Of a DNA stretch of 64,000 nucleotides, positions 35,487-43,823 are shown piece by piece. Location: positions 1 to 64,000 of the forward strand of contig NZ_JAPSKE010000028.1 of assembly GCF_031177825.1 (NCBI RefSeq), in the 5' to 3' direction. This stretch comes from Paenibacillus sp. (lineage in GTDB: Bacteria; Bacillota; Bacilli; Paenibacillales; YIM-B00363). The notes beneath the pieces were generated by a model. That model made no database searches and was not told where the DNA came from. It worked only from the letters and a program-made list of their open reading frames with translations. The position numbers were made by a program, and so were the translations under genes. How positions within the stretch are numbered: position 1 is the stretch's first letter; every line of letters begins with the position of its first letter.

Positions 35487-35942
35487 ATGGACGGAGAATT
35501 GCTGCTTGTCGGCTTAGTCGTTATCGGCCTGATCGGGCGGTCCCGCAATGTTACAACCTCGGCATGCATTCTCCTCGTCATTAAGCTGCTCTCCCTGGAT
35601 CAACTCCTCCCCGTCATCGAACGAAGAGGACTTGAGACGGGGCTTATGCTGCTTACGATCGGGGTGCTAGTCCCTTTTTTGAGCGGGAAGATCACAAGGA
35701 AAGACGTCGTCTCCATCTTTACGAGTCCGCCGGGGATTCTTGCGTTGGCCGGCGGCGCGCTAGCCACGTACACGAACGGGACAGGCCTTCAGTTGCTGCA
35801 GGCCGAACCCCACTTGATCGCCGGGCTCGTCATCGGGTCCATCTTCGGCATCGTCTTCTTGAAGGGGGTTCCCGCCGGGCCTTTGATGGCTGCGGGAATC
35901 ACGGCCATCCTGATGATGATCAAAGATTTCTTCTTTGGATAA
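35487..35942 (+). CDS. DUF441 family membrane protein
   Basis: This 151-residue protein has four hydrophobic segments. The family pattern runs from LLLVGLVVIGLIGRSRNVTT through LETGLMLLTIGVLVPFLSGKI to GLVIGSIFGIVFLKGVPAGPL. The function of the family is unknown. I start it at ATG 35487, seven bases after AGGGG; the open frame begins earlier at a GTG (35457). The length agrees with the family (about 150). It is a single-gene unit that ends in a good terminator. Confidence 0.88.
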   Translation: MDGELLLVGLVVIGLIGRSRNVTTSACILLVIKLLSLDQLLPVIERRGLETGLMLLTIGVLVPFLSGKITRKDVVSIFTSPPGILALAGGALATYTNGTGLQLLQAEPHLIAGLVIGSIFGIVFLKGVPAGPLMAAGITAILMMIKDFFFG

Positions 35943-36002
35943 ATCGAGAACGCTGCTTGAACTATTGAATACGACAACTACAGCATAGAGAATTTACTAC
36001 GG

Positions 36003-36034
36003 AACCATCTACGATTTTCGCAGATGGTTTTTTT
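36003..36034 (+). terminator. Terminator of the DUF441 gene
   Basis: AACCATCT and AGATGGTT with an 11-base loop are followed by a run of T (36028-36034). Confidence 0.88.
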
Positions 36035-36103
36035 CTTGTTGGATTGATCGATACAGGATTGGGAATTATAAGCAAAATCATTCTTATGTCATCGGAGGAC
36101 AAC

Positions 36104-36892
36104 TTGGACAATTTTCGCAATCCATATCGCAGTCGTCGCTATATAGCTAATGTAAACCTCATGGGTACAACGCAACTGCATTTGCGCAATCCGTATACTA
36201 TCGCTTGCTGGTCATTGGCCTTTCCTGGCTTCGGGCACCTCTTACTCAATAAATATCTCCGAGGATTCGCGTTGGTCCTGTGGGAATTGTTCATTAATCA
36301 AAAGATTCATTTGAACTTAGCGATGGTGCATTCCTTCAACGGGAATTTTCAAGCCGCGAAGGAGGTTTTGGAGCCGAAATATATGGCAATGTACATTCCC
36401 GTGTACCTCTTCGCGGTTTGGGACAGCTACCGATCGACGATCGATGTGAACAAACAATTTATTATCGCCAGAGGGGAGAACAAGCCGCTAAGCACATTTT
36501 CCATCAGTCCTCTGGGGTTAAATTATTTGGATAAACGGAAACCTTGGATCTCCGCGGCATGGGCCGTAACCATTCCAAGCCTCGGGCAGCTGTACCAGCA
36601 TCAGATCTTGTCGGCGGCGTTCTTCTTGACAGCCACCATAGTCTTAATGGAGAACTCGAATCTGCTTCTGGCGATTCATTACCTCATTCTCGGGGATCTG
36701 GAACATTCCAATGCGGTTCTAAACGCCCAATGGCTGATGTACCTCCCTTCTTTTTATTTTTATTCCATTTACGAATCCTACACGTCCGCGGTCGAAAACA
36801 ATAAGTTATTCGATCGGGAGATGAGAACGTATTTAGTGCAACATTTTCAGCCTGCAGGTAGAGTTTTCCGGGTTAAGGAGCGGATCGAATAA
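36104..36892 (+). CDS. Membrane protein of unknown function, internally duplicated
   Basis: This protein of about 262 residues seems to have two similar halves. Each has a pair of hydrophobic segments: SLAFPGFGHLLLNKYLRGFAL and later AVTIPSLGQLYQHQILSAAF. Each is followed by Leu/Ala helices and a tail with PVYLFAVWDSYRSTIDVNK or SFYFYSIYESYTSAVENNK. The repeated pattern (P-x-x-G-x-L-x-x-x, then Y.SY..) suggests TM2-like units. I prefer TTG 36104 with GGAGG five bases upstream; ATG 36086 lacks a site. It overlaps the next gene as TAATG. The base composition is lower in GC than its surroundings. I do not know its function. Confidence 0.75.
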   Translation: MDNFRNPYRSRRYIANVNLMGTTQLHLRNPYTIACWSLAFPGFGHLLLNKYLRGFALVLWELFINQKIHLNLAMVHSFNGNFQAAKEVLEPKYMAMYIPVYLFAVWDSYRSTIDVNKQFIIARGENKPLSTFSISPLGLNYLDKRKPWISAAWAVTIPSLGQLYQHQILSAAFFLTATIVLMENSNLLLAIHYLILGDLEHSNAVLNAQWLMYLPSFYFYSIYESYTSAVENNKLFDREMRTYLVQHFQPAGRVFRVKERIE

Positions 36893-37356
36893 TGCAAATT
36901 TTTGCGACATTCCAATATTCCTTGTTTCTGGAAATCGCCATGACCGAGCTCAAGCAGAAGGGAATTACCGATATCTATGCCATTCCGCTCGATTTGCGTA
37001 AAGAAGAACCCCGACTCATGGATGGCTTGCACCGCAGCGACGGCGCGACCCTTCTAGATAAAGGATTTATACTCGCCTTCGTATTTGCAACGGTCGGGGC
37101 GAGCAAAGGGTTCGTTTGGAAATGGGGCCCCGTGGTATGGGGATTAATCGGCGCTGCGACCGGCATCCTTCTCGGCGTGCTGATCAATGTAGTCGTGTAT
37201 TACATAAGAAATAGTAAACAGAGGCAACAAAAGAATACGGGGAAAACGGGCGAGGTGATCATTATCGTTACGTGCGAGGAGCATCAACTGCGCGAGGCCG
37301 AACAAATCTTGTGGGATCATTTCGCGCTCGGAGTTGCGAGAACGAAAGAAGCATAA
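36892..37356 (+). CDS. Membrane protein of unknown function coupled to the previous gene
   Basis: This 154-residue protein has a soluble N-terminal part with an alpha-beta look (FATFQYSLFLEIAMTELKQKG), two membrane helices (about 57-75 and 82-105) and a charged C-terminal domain ending in a VTCEEHQLREAEQIL helix. The start overlaps the stop of the upstream gene by one base, so the two are likely made in a fixed ratio and may interact. The GFILAFVFATVGASKG and GAATGILLGVLINV helices are Gly-rich. I recognise no family with a known role. Confidence 0.75.
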   Translation: MQIFATFQYSLFLEIAMTELKQKGITDIYAIPLDLRKEEPRLMDGLHRSDGATLLDKGFILAFVFATVGASKGFVWKWGPVVWGLIGAATGILLGVLINVVVYYIRNSKQRQQKNTGKTGEVIIIVTCEEHQLREAEQILWDHFALGVARTKEA

Positions 37357-37368
37357 CGGTTCGCGCTC

Positions 37369-37399
37369 GAAACTACCGGATCAGCGACCCGGTAGTTTC
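37369..37399. terminator. Convergent hairpin between membrane protein and GNAT genes
   Basis: GAAACTACCGG and CCGGTAGTTTC form a perfect 11-base-pair stem. The minus-strand GNAT stop codon lies in the loop, so the last codons of that gene form one stem arm. Confidence 0.65.
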
Positions 37400-37899
37400 A
37401 TCCGATAAACCATCCAATCCTCATCGAAAGAAAGGCCATTGTATTTTAACGCGTTTCGTTCGATCCCGAAAACCTCAAACCCAAGCCCCTCGTACATTTT
37501 CTTCGCGGGAATATTATCGGATACGACCGTCAGGTTGATTTGCTCCAATCCTTCCCGCTCTCCCGCCAGCCGCAACAACTCGGTCATAAGCGTCTTCCCG
37601 ACGCCATTCCCTCGATGCGCGGGCGACACGTACATGCCGAAGACATTCCCCTTATGCGCGGTCTTGGTACCGGTTTCGCGGACGAAGGTTGCGATCGCGA
37701 TTAACGAGTCGTCCTCAAGAAACACTCCTAAAGTGAATCTGTTCCCCGTTGGCTGTAACCGTTCCATCACCGTCTCTAACGGAAATTCCGCTTCCCTTTC
37801 GTACGTGGACCCGAATGCCTCCGGGTTTGTCAGCAACGCCTCTAATCGGAGGTTTCGATACGCTGCCGCATCCGATGCCTCTAACACACGAATAATCAA
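37381..37899 (-). CDS. GNAT family N-acetyltransferase
   Basis: This 172-residue protein has the acetyl-CoA-binding motif A (HRGNGVGKTLMTELLRLA) and motif B around NIPAKKMYEGLGFEVFG. The start MIIRVLEASDAAAYRNLRLEAL is typical of small-molecule or protein acetyltransferases. The substrate is unknown. It is the last of three GNAT genes in a row on the minus strand. Confidence 0.92.
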   Translation of the reverse strand: MIIRVLEASDAAAYRNLRLEALLTNPEAFGSTYEREAEFPLETVMERLQPTGNRFTLGVFLEDDSLIAIATFVRETGTKTAHKGNVFGMYVSPAHRGNGVGKTLMTELLRLAGEREGLEQINLTVVSDNIPAKKMYEGLGFEVFGIERNALKYNGLSFDEDWMVYRMKLPGR

Positions 37900-37909
37900 A
37901 GTTCCACCC

Positions 37910-38434
37910 TCACCGCGCTTTCCTCTTTTTATCCCAAGCGTACAGGCACGTCAACAGGTCCCGATTTCTACGATTCGAAAATCGTTTCTCGAGCGTCATC
38001 CCGAGCTTCTCGGCTACTTTCCTTGACGCCTCGTGGTCCACGGGCATATTCGAACAAATTCGTTGCAACTGTAAATCTTCAATCCCATACTTCAAGACGG
38101 CGCTTGCCGCCTCGTATCCGATGCCTTGTCCCCAATAGCCGGAATGGACGATATAACCCAAATCGTTTTCGATTATACCGTCGATCTCCATGCTTAGGAG
38201 TCCTGCATCTCCGATGAGTGTTCCGGTTTCCTTCCATTCGATCGCAAATCTGCCGAACCCGCGTTCGTAATGTTCGATGCCTCTCTTTACGATCCACTCT
38301 TCGGTTTGGTCATATCGGAAAGGTTTCGGCCAAAAACTCATGGTTAACGGTTCTGAAAGAATATCGTGAAGCGCAGGAAGGTCCTCTACGGTATATTCCC
38401 TGATTCGCAATCTGTCCGTGATAAGTCCGTTCAT
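37910..38434 (-). CDS. GNAT acetyltransferase, RimJ/RimL-like
   Basis: This 174-residue protein has the RimJ/RimL pattern: a start ITDRLRIREYTVEDLPALHDI, motif A GYWGQGIGYEAASAVLKYG, then VDHEASRKVAEKLGMTLEKR. It may acetylate an N-terminal amine of a protein or a small amine. It overlaps the preceding GNAT gene by four bases (ATGA). Confidence 0.92.
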   Translation of the reverse strand: MNGLITDRLRIREYTVEDLPALHDILSEPLTMSFWPKPFRYDQTEEWIVKRGIEHYERGFGRFAIEWKETGTLIGDAGLLSMEIDGIIENDLGYIVHSGYWGQGIGYEAASAVLKYGIEDLQLQRICSNMPVDHEASRKVAEKLGMTLEKRFSNRRNRDLLTCLYAWDKKRKAR

Positions 38435-38955
38435 CCTTGTCCCCTCCCCTCGTCGTATGCCGACTCAACGGTTTGCGCCATGACTATGAATCGGGTTCGT
38501 CCTTTCAGGAATTCCGCTTCCCGGGTAAACCCGAACTTCTGATACAGACGTATTGCTCTAAGGTTAAACGCAGCTACGGTTAGGCGCTTAGGCAGCGCAC
38601 GGCGTTCTTGTCGCATATGACTCAGAACCGTTGCGAAGAAAGCCGTACCTAAGCCTTGGCCGGTCAGGTCGGGTCTCATTCCGACGCCGACATCGAGGTA
38701 GTTCTCGGAGTATCGATACTGATCGTTGGGGACTTGAGCCGAATGGCCGACGCAATAGAATCCGACGATCTCTTTATTCGAATCCAATAGTGCATAATAA
38801 TTACTGTCGAGCAGTTCCCTTACTGCATCCGGAGTTTGATCGTTATTATAAAAATCGTACGGTTTTTCGTAAGTCCATCGCAATATCGCGTTAGCGACAT
38901 CCTCGCTCATCGGTACAATACGCAGCACCCGAAATCCTCCTACGAATTTTCGCAT
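38431..38955 (-). CDS. GNAT family N-acetyltransferase
   Basis: This 174-residue protein has motif A in the form DLTGQGLGTAFFATVLSHMR, followed by LTVAAFNLRAIRLYQKFGF. The long N-terminal loop (WTYEKPYDFYNND) is seen in a subset of Bacillota acetyltransferases. It is coupled to the next GNAT gene by an ATGA overlap. The DUF2332 gene stops immediately upstream, so all four may be one unit. Confidence 0.9.
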   Translation of the reverse strand: MRKFVGGFRVLRIVPMSEDVANAILRWTYEKPYDFYNNDQTPDAVRELLDSNYYALLDSNKEIVGFYCVGHSAQVPNDQYRYSENYLDVGVGMRPDLTGQGLGTAFFATVLSHMRQERRALPKRLTVAAFNLRAIRLYQKFGFTREAEFLKGRTRFIVMAQTVESAYDEGRGQG

Positions 38956-39981
38956 TCATAACAACCAACGGAACGATCGGCCGTGCCCGTCGATATGGGC
39001 CACCATCTCTTTGTGCTCCTTCCCGTTTTTGTAATAATCAAGATGAAGAAAGTCTACATCCCACATATTGTTATAGAGGTGGAACACGTCTCTCCCCTGT
39101 CCGATATGTCGAATATGTTTCTCCAACGCTCGTTTAGCTTCATGATTCATCTGATTGGCTACGTGAGTATGAAATATGCAAAGCGTTGAATCTTTACTAA
39201 TGTTTGAGGCTATCTCCGGCAGTAAAGAGACGCCATCCCCCTCTAGCAACTTCCGAGGCTCCCCTTCCGAACACATAACGGCTCTTTCGAAGCAGGCTAC
39301 CCGCTCTTTATGCTCCGGCCAAATCAATGCTTTCAGCCATAGGTACTCGCTAGGCTCGGTCACGTCGATAACGTGTAGATCGATTCCGGTTCTCGACGTT
39401 ACAGGCGGGCTACGTTCAAGGAGGTATGGGAAGTTATCTCCACGGAGCTCGGATACGATCTCCAGAACCGCCGCTTCGTTCCCGTACTTCTTATCGGCGC
39501 GGTAAGAATAACTGTATTTGTCCCACAAGAGCTGCAGTCCGGCGCTCGTTCCGATCTCGACGAGCGCCAAAGGTGTATCGGTTAATTTATAAATGTAACA
39601 AAAGCTCGGGTACAAGTAAGAGCAGCGCCTCACTTCGTTCGTTTGTACAAGCTTGGTTTGGATGATCTCCATGATCTCATGTTCGTACTGCTTACAAAAA
39701 TCTTTGAAGCAATGAATGGCTGTCGAAGTTTCCCGAGGATTGATTACGATACTTGGGTAATACTCCGCTAAAGGGTGCTCTATGCCCCCTAATAAAAGAT
39801 AATGAACCGCTCCTAGGAAAAGATTCGGAACGGGTTGGCCCCGTCTCGAATGGGCAGCCAGTCGAAGCAGCGCTGCGTCGTCGGCGATGTGCCCTGCAAG
39901 ATGTTCATACAACCCGCTTGAGGCTTTACATTCCCTCTCGGCAAATCCCCTGAACCGCTCGGACAGATCTTGATCTTTCAT
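38956..39981 (-). CDS. DUF2332 family protein
   Basis: This 341-residue protein shows features of DUF2332: an N-terminal helical region (ERFRGFAERECKASSGLYEHLA), a central VEIGTSAGLQLLWDKYSY block like a methyltransferase Gly loop, and a LCIFHTHVANQM segment. The function of the family is unknown. The start is ATG 39981 with GGGTGGTG upstream. The earlier frame to 40128 is not conserved-looking. It precedes three GNAT genes. Confidence 0.82.
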   Translation of the reverse strand: MKDQDLSERFRGFAERECKASSGLYEHLAGHIADDAALLRLAAHSRRGQPVPNLFLGAVHYLLLGGIEHPLAEYYPSIVINPRETSTAIHCFKDFCKQYEHEIMEIIQTKLVQTNEVRRCSYLYPSFCYIYKLTDTPLALVEIGTSAGLQLLWDKYSYSYRADKKYGNEAAVLEIVSELRGDNFPYLLERSPPVTSRTGIDLHVIDVTEPSEYLWLKALIWPEHKERVACFERAVMCSEGEPRKLLEGDGVSLLPEIASNISKDSTLCIFHTHVANQMNHEAKRALEKHIRHIGQGRDVFHLYNNMWDVDFLHLDYYKNGKEHKEMVAHIDGHGRSFRWLL

Positions 39982-40111
39982 ACAAAGCACCACCCGCTTT
40001 CCATATAGTGGAATGATAACACGGGTTTCGCGCGAATCAAACTTCATTGTTTTTATACATCCGATAGGTTTCGTTAATGAAGCACGAACTAACCAGGCGA
40101 ATTGGCTAACA

Positions 40112-40150
40112 GTAAGCCTCCCGTCCAAAAAATGAACAGGAGGCTTACTT
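40112..40150 (-). terminator. Terminator-like hairpin of the HTH-methyltransferase gene
   Basis: AGTAAGCCTCC and GGAGGCTTACT form an 11-base-pair stem with a 17-base loop just after the gene. The T run is poor. Confidence 0.6.
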
Positions 40151-40168
40151 AAGTCATTATGCTACTTA

Positions 40169-41002
40169 TCATCCTAGCGGTTCGGTGATCTTTCGAGAAA
40201 TCATGTTCGTCATCGCATGCTTATGAGGAATCCCGGATGAGTTGCAATCGAACACGGTTTCCGAACTTTCTAAAATAAGCCAATCGTGATAATGAGAAAG
40301 CAACTCCCCTGAATACCACTTATATGCATTCTCTTCCCGTTCCGGAGGAGGCGCAATGAAAGGCTTCTCAAGAAAGACGTTAAAGACATGAACGCCTTCC
40401 GGGTTTGTGAATTGCTTGTAATTCACGAAAATTTCATTGCGATAGTCGGGTTTGATGTAATGAAGCACGCCGCTGGAAAACAAAATATCGAAATGGGCGT
40501 CTAAGCGAAAATCCAATAGGTCCGCCTTAAAAACATCGACATGCACTCCAACCTTGTCGGCGAGTCTCTTCGTCTTCTCGATTCCCGCATCCGAGACGTC
40601 GAACGCGGTGACCTCGTATCCGTTTCTCGCGAAAAATACGGCATCCTTCCCTTCCCCGCACCCGATGTCCAATAGCTTGAGGCGTTGCGTCGGCGGCCGT
40701 AGTCGCAAAACTTGGTAACAAGCCGTATTCGGCTCCGTTCCCCAATAGTAACCGGGGATCTTGTATTCTTCCTCGTAGATGGAAACCCGGCCGTCTTGCG
40801 ACATATAGCCGAGCAGCTTTTCGATGCTTACCCCCAACGCTTTAGATAAATCCGGCAGCAAGGCAAGGTCCGGCATCGTTTGCGCATTTTCCCATTTCGA
40901 CACCGCTTGATAAGAAAGCCCGAGCATCCGTCCAAGCTCTTCCTGGGTAAAACTTCTTTCTTTCCGATATCTTGCTATGTTTCTAGCTAAGGTTTCCTTC
41001 AT
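40169..41002 (-). CDS. XRE-type HTH fused to a SAM-dependent methyltransferase
   Basis: This 277-residue protein has an N-terminal XRE/Cro helix-turn-helix (about 4-65, FTQEELGRMLGLSYQAVSKWENA) and a class I methyltransferase (about 110-225). Motif I is LLDIGCGEGKDAVFFARNG, then VTAFDVS and ILFSSGVLHYI. The methyltransferase part resembles TehB-like enzymes. It starts at ATG 41002 with GGGGAG upstream. The open frame continues to 42052, but that part lies opposite the msrAB gene and is not real. Such fusions may be regulators that methylate a small molecule. Confidence 0.9.
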   Translation of the reverse strand: MKETLARNIARYRKERSFTQEELGRMLGLSYQAVSKWENAQTMPDLALLPDLSKALGVSIEKLLGYMSQDGRVSIYEEEYKIPGYYWGTEPNTACYQVLRLRPPTQRLKLLDIGCGEGKDAVFFARNGYEVTAFDVSDAGIEKTKRLADKVGVHVDVFKADLLDFRLDAHFDILFSSGVLHYIKPDYRNEIFVNYKQFTNPEGVHVFNVFLEKPFIAPPPEREENAYKWYSGELLSHYHDWLILESSETVFDCNSSGIPHKHAMTNMISRKITEPLG

Positions 41003-41200
41003 AACGGCTCCCCTTCCTCTCATCAACCATTTTATGGGCGAATCGCGAGGGGAACAATAACCGTATAAGCGAGTATTCGTTACATTCAACCTGCGGTTGA
41101 GTCCGCAGGCGTTCGGAAGCATCCGCATTTTGCATATGCCCCGCAGTCTGATAAAATTTCGGTATCCGTTCACTCCACTATACAATGAGGTGTTCCATTC

Positions 41201-42160
41201 ATGAGCGATATTCGAAAACTGGCCACGTTCGCCGGCGGCTGCTTCTGGTGCATGGTGAAGCCGTTCGACGAAGAGCCCGGCATCCACTCCGTCGTCTCCG
41301 GTTATACGGGCGGCCACGTGGAGAACCCAACGTACGAGCAAGTGTGCTCGGATACGACGGGCCATTACGAAGCCGTGCAAATTACGTACGATCCCGAGAT
41401 ATTCTCTTACGAACGACTGCTCGAGCTGTTCTGGCAGCAGATCGATCCGACCGACCCCGGCGGCCAATTCGGCGACCGCGGCGACTCCTACCGCACGGCT
41501 ATCTTCGTACATGACGAGGAACAGCGTGCGCTCGCGGAAGAGTCGAAACGACGCCTTGCCGAAAGCGGTCGATTCGCCAAGCCGATCGTCACGCCGATCC
41601 TGCCGGCGGCCCCGTTTTATCCGGCGGAGGCGTATCATCAACAGTATTACAAGACGAATCCGGTTCGGTACAAAGCTTATTTCGCCGGCTCGGGCCGCGA
41701 ACGGTTCATTAAAGAAGCCTGGAAGGATCGGGATAAGGATGCGGAGTTGAAACGCCGACTCTCTCCGATTCAATACGAAGTTACCCAAAACAACGCAACC
41801 GAGCCTCCGTTCCGCAACGAATACTGGGATCATGAGGAGGAGGGCATCTACGTCGACATCGTTTCCGGCGAACCGCTGTTCAGCTCTCTCGACAAGTTCG
41901 ATGCGCACTGCGGATGGCCTTCTTTCACGAAGCCGATCGACGAGGCAGGCGTGACCGAGCATATCGATGTCAGCCATAACATGGTCCGAACCGAGGTCCG
42001 CAGCAAGGAAGGCGATTCGCACCTCGGTCACCTGTTCGAAGACGGACCGCAACCGACCGGCCTACGCTATTGCATCAACTCCGCCGCCCTTCGCTTCGTG
42101 CCGAAGGACCAACTCGAGGAGGAAGGGTACGGGGAATACGCGAAGCTTTTCACATCGTGA
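41201..42160 (+). CDS. msrAB: Fused methionine sulfoxide reductase A/B
   Basis: This 319-residue two-domain enzyme repairs oxidised methionine. The MsrA part (1-155) has the catalytic Cys in GCFWC. The MsrB part (about 180-310) has HCGWPSF and the catalytic Cys in RYCINSAALRF. The MsrB zinc-binding CxxC pairs are absent (DIVSGEPLFSS at the first site), so this is the zinc-free form known in Bacillota. The gene stands alone. Confidence 0.96.
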   Translation: MSDIRKLATFAGGCFWCMVKPFDEEPGIHSVVSGYTGGHVENPTYEQVCSDTTGHYEAVQITYDPEIFSYERLLELFWQQIDPTDPGGQFGDRGDSYRTAIFVHDEEQRALAEESKRRLAESGRFAKPIVTPILPAAPFYPAEAYHQQYYKTNPVRYKAYFAGSGRERFIKEAWKDRDKDAELKRRLSPIQYEVTQNNATEPPFRNEYWDHEEEGIYVDIVSGEPLFSSLDKFDAHCGWPSFTKPIDEAGVTEHIDVSHNMVRTEVRSKEGDSHLGHLFEDGPQPTGLRYCINSAALRFVPKDQLEEEGYGEYAKLFTS

Positions 42161-42176
42161 GCAGCATGACGAAAAC

Positions 42177-42216
42177 CGGCAGCTTGCGGCGCGCTTGCGT
42201 CCTGAGCTGCCGTTCG
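42177..42216 (+). terminator. Possible terminator of msrAB
   Basis: CGGCAGCT and AGCTGCCG can pair across a GC-rich loop, with only TTCGTTG after. It is weak evidence. Confidence 0.4.
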
Positions 42217-42234
42217 TTGTCGCGGATGATCCGT

Positions 42235-43029
42235 CTACAAGCTGACTCGAACCAGATAAGCCTCGCCTGAAATCGCCAACCCTCGTTCGGAAGCATGTCG
42301 TTCGAACGTCTCCTCAATATCAGGCATACAGGTATTTACAACCATCTCATATATTGTAGGCGCTTGCCCGAAGCAGCAAATCTTCACGACATCCAATGAC
42401 TCGTGCAAGTAGGATACGCTCTTCACGATTTCGATGGAGGCTCGGTCGAGCACTCCCCCTTTTTCTAAATTAGCCTTCACTTTATCCAACCCGGGCGTGC
42501 CCTCGCGCGACGGTTCGAATAGACCGGGGAACAGCTGCGACAGCTCCGGCGATAACCGGTCGCCTGGATGAAGGCCGACAATGCGACCGCCTGGCTTCAC
42601 AATCCGTCCAACGTCGAGATATGCGGAAGTCGGTCCCTTGCGGTTATACGCGCAATCGAATGCGCCGTCTTCGAACGGCAGCCTCTGTTTCGTATCGGCC
42701 ACGACGAAGGATACATTCGCCAAACCTTTCTCTTTTCCCGCTTCGATAAAATCGCTAGTAATGTCTATGCCGACAATTTGTGTTACCACCGGACTCCAAC
42801 GTGCCGTAAACTCTCCGTGTCCGCACCCGATGTCTAACACGATGTTATTCCGGACCATAGACGAGACCTCTTCCTCGAAAATCGCTTCGGCATTCGGCCC
42901 CGCAATCGTCGAATGCCACGGAAGTTGGTATTGTCCGGTGTTTCTCCCGAGTTGCGCATACCATTCGAGCGAGTGCGGGGGCAACCAATCCTTATGCGTT
43001 CTGGGGTTCGCTAGTTTTTTTCCCGACAT
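42235..43029 (-). CDS. Class I SAM-dependent methyltransferase
   Basis: This 264-residue protein has motif I VLDIGCGHGEFTARW, motif II IVGIDIT, and VVADTKQRLPFEDGAFD for substrate and SAM contacts. It overlaps the NUDIX gene by 19 bases and so ends an APH-NUDIX-methyltransferase operon. The substrate is unknown. The N-terminus (NPRTHKDWLPPHSLEWYAQL) is of a type seen in small-molecule methyltransferases. Confidence 0.88.
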   Translation of the reverse strand: MSGKKLANPRTHKDWLPPHSLEWYAQLGRNTGQYQLPWHSTIAGPNAEAIFEEEVSSMVRNNIVLDIGCGHGEFTARWSPVVTQIVGIDITSDFIEAGKEKGLANVSFVVADTKQRLPFEDGAFDCAYNRKGPTSAYLDVGRIVKPGGRIVGLHPGDRLSPELSQLFPGLFEPSREGTPGLDKVKANLEKGGVLDRASIEIVKSVSYLHESLDVVKICCFGQAPTIYEMVVNTCMPDIEETFERHASERGLAISGEAYLVRVSL

Positions 43030-43823
43030 GGCGCCTCCAATTCATGCAACAGGAATTCTCTGTCCTCGGGAAAAGACAACGGCAGGGCTTTCAGTTGCTC
43101 CGCGTTTTTCCAATCGATATCGTAAATCAGTCCGTCCGGGTCTTGAATCGTCGGAGTACCGCCTAAAATCTCCGCTTCGAAGTATGTAACATGGTATTCC
43201 ACAGCGCCGTGCGATCCCGCTTTTTCATTGATTTTCTTTACGACCTTGCACCTGTATCCCGTCTCCTCGAACACTTCCCTCATGCAGCATTGTTCCAATG
43301 TTTCTCCGGGTTCGATCCCGCCTGAGGGAACGGACCATCGCTTCTCCTCTTCCGGTTTCCCTTGCAGTACCATGAGCAATCGGTTGTCCGCATCGACGCA
43401 TACGGCCGCTGCTCCGACCCATTGACTTATGGGAACGGAGAGACCTTCAATCACCCGTTTCACTTGTTTATCGTCCTTCTTGTCGGCCAGCGAAAACCAT
43501 GCTATATCCTTCAAGATTTGTTCGTTCGAAGCCAATTCAGGATCGTACCCAAGCCGCGCGACTTCCCCGTCGTCGACACGGACTAAAAAACAATGGTCAG
43601 GACCGTAGGCATACGTGTCTTCGAAAAGCAGCCGTTCGACGGTCCCCTTCAGATTCACTTCTTCTCTTACTTCCCGCAATACCGCCGCTTCCAGGGTTTC
43701 CCCTTCTTCGACGGCGCCTCCGGGGAGTGTCCAATAACTCAGATCTCCGTGCTCATGCAGCACCATTAAGATGCGGTCGTCTTTGACGATCGCGGCACAA
43801 ACTCTCGGTCTAAGAAGCGTCAT
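43011..43823 (-). CDS. Tandem double-NUDIX hydrolase
   Basis: This 270-residue protein has two complete NUDIX domains. The first box is GGAVEEGETLEAAVLREVREE (about 36-56). The second is GGIEPGETLEQCCMREVFEE (about 168-187). Both keep the RExxEE metal core, so both halves could be active on nucleoside diphosphate derivatives. Fusion of two NUDIX units in one chain is uncommon. It overlaps both neighbours, by 14 bases with the kinase-like gene and 19 with the methyltransferase. Confidence 0.92.
   Translation of the reverse strand: MTLLRPRVCAAIVKDDRILMVLHEHGDLSYWTLPGGAVEEGETLEAAVLREVREEVNLKGTVERLLFEDTYAYGPDHCFLVRVDDGEVARLGYDPELASNEQILKDIAWFSLADKKDDKQVKRVIEGLSVPISQWVGAAAVCVDADNRLLMVLQGKPEEEKRWSVPSGGIEPGETLEQCCMREVFEETGYRCKVVKKINEKAGSHGAVEYHVTYFEAEILGGTPTIQDPDGLIYDIDWKNAEQLKALPLSFPEDREFLLHELEAPCREKN

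Noticed and set aside
41003..42052. N-terminal extension of the HTH-methyltransferase frame
   Set aside because: It runs antisense to msrAB and has no ribosome site at its start; the HTH domain begins at ATG 41002.
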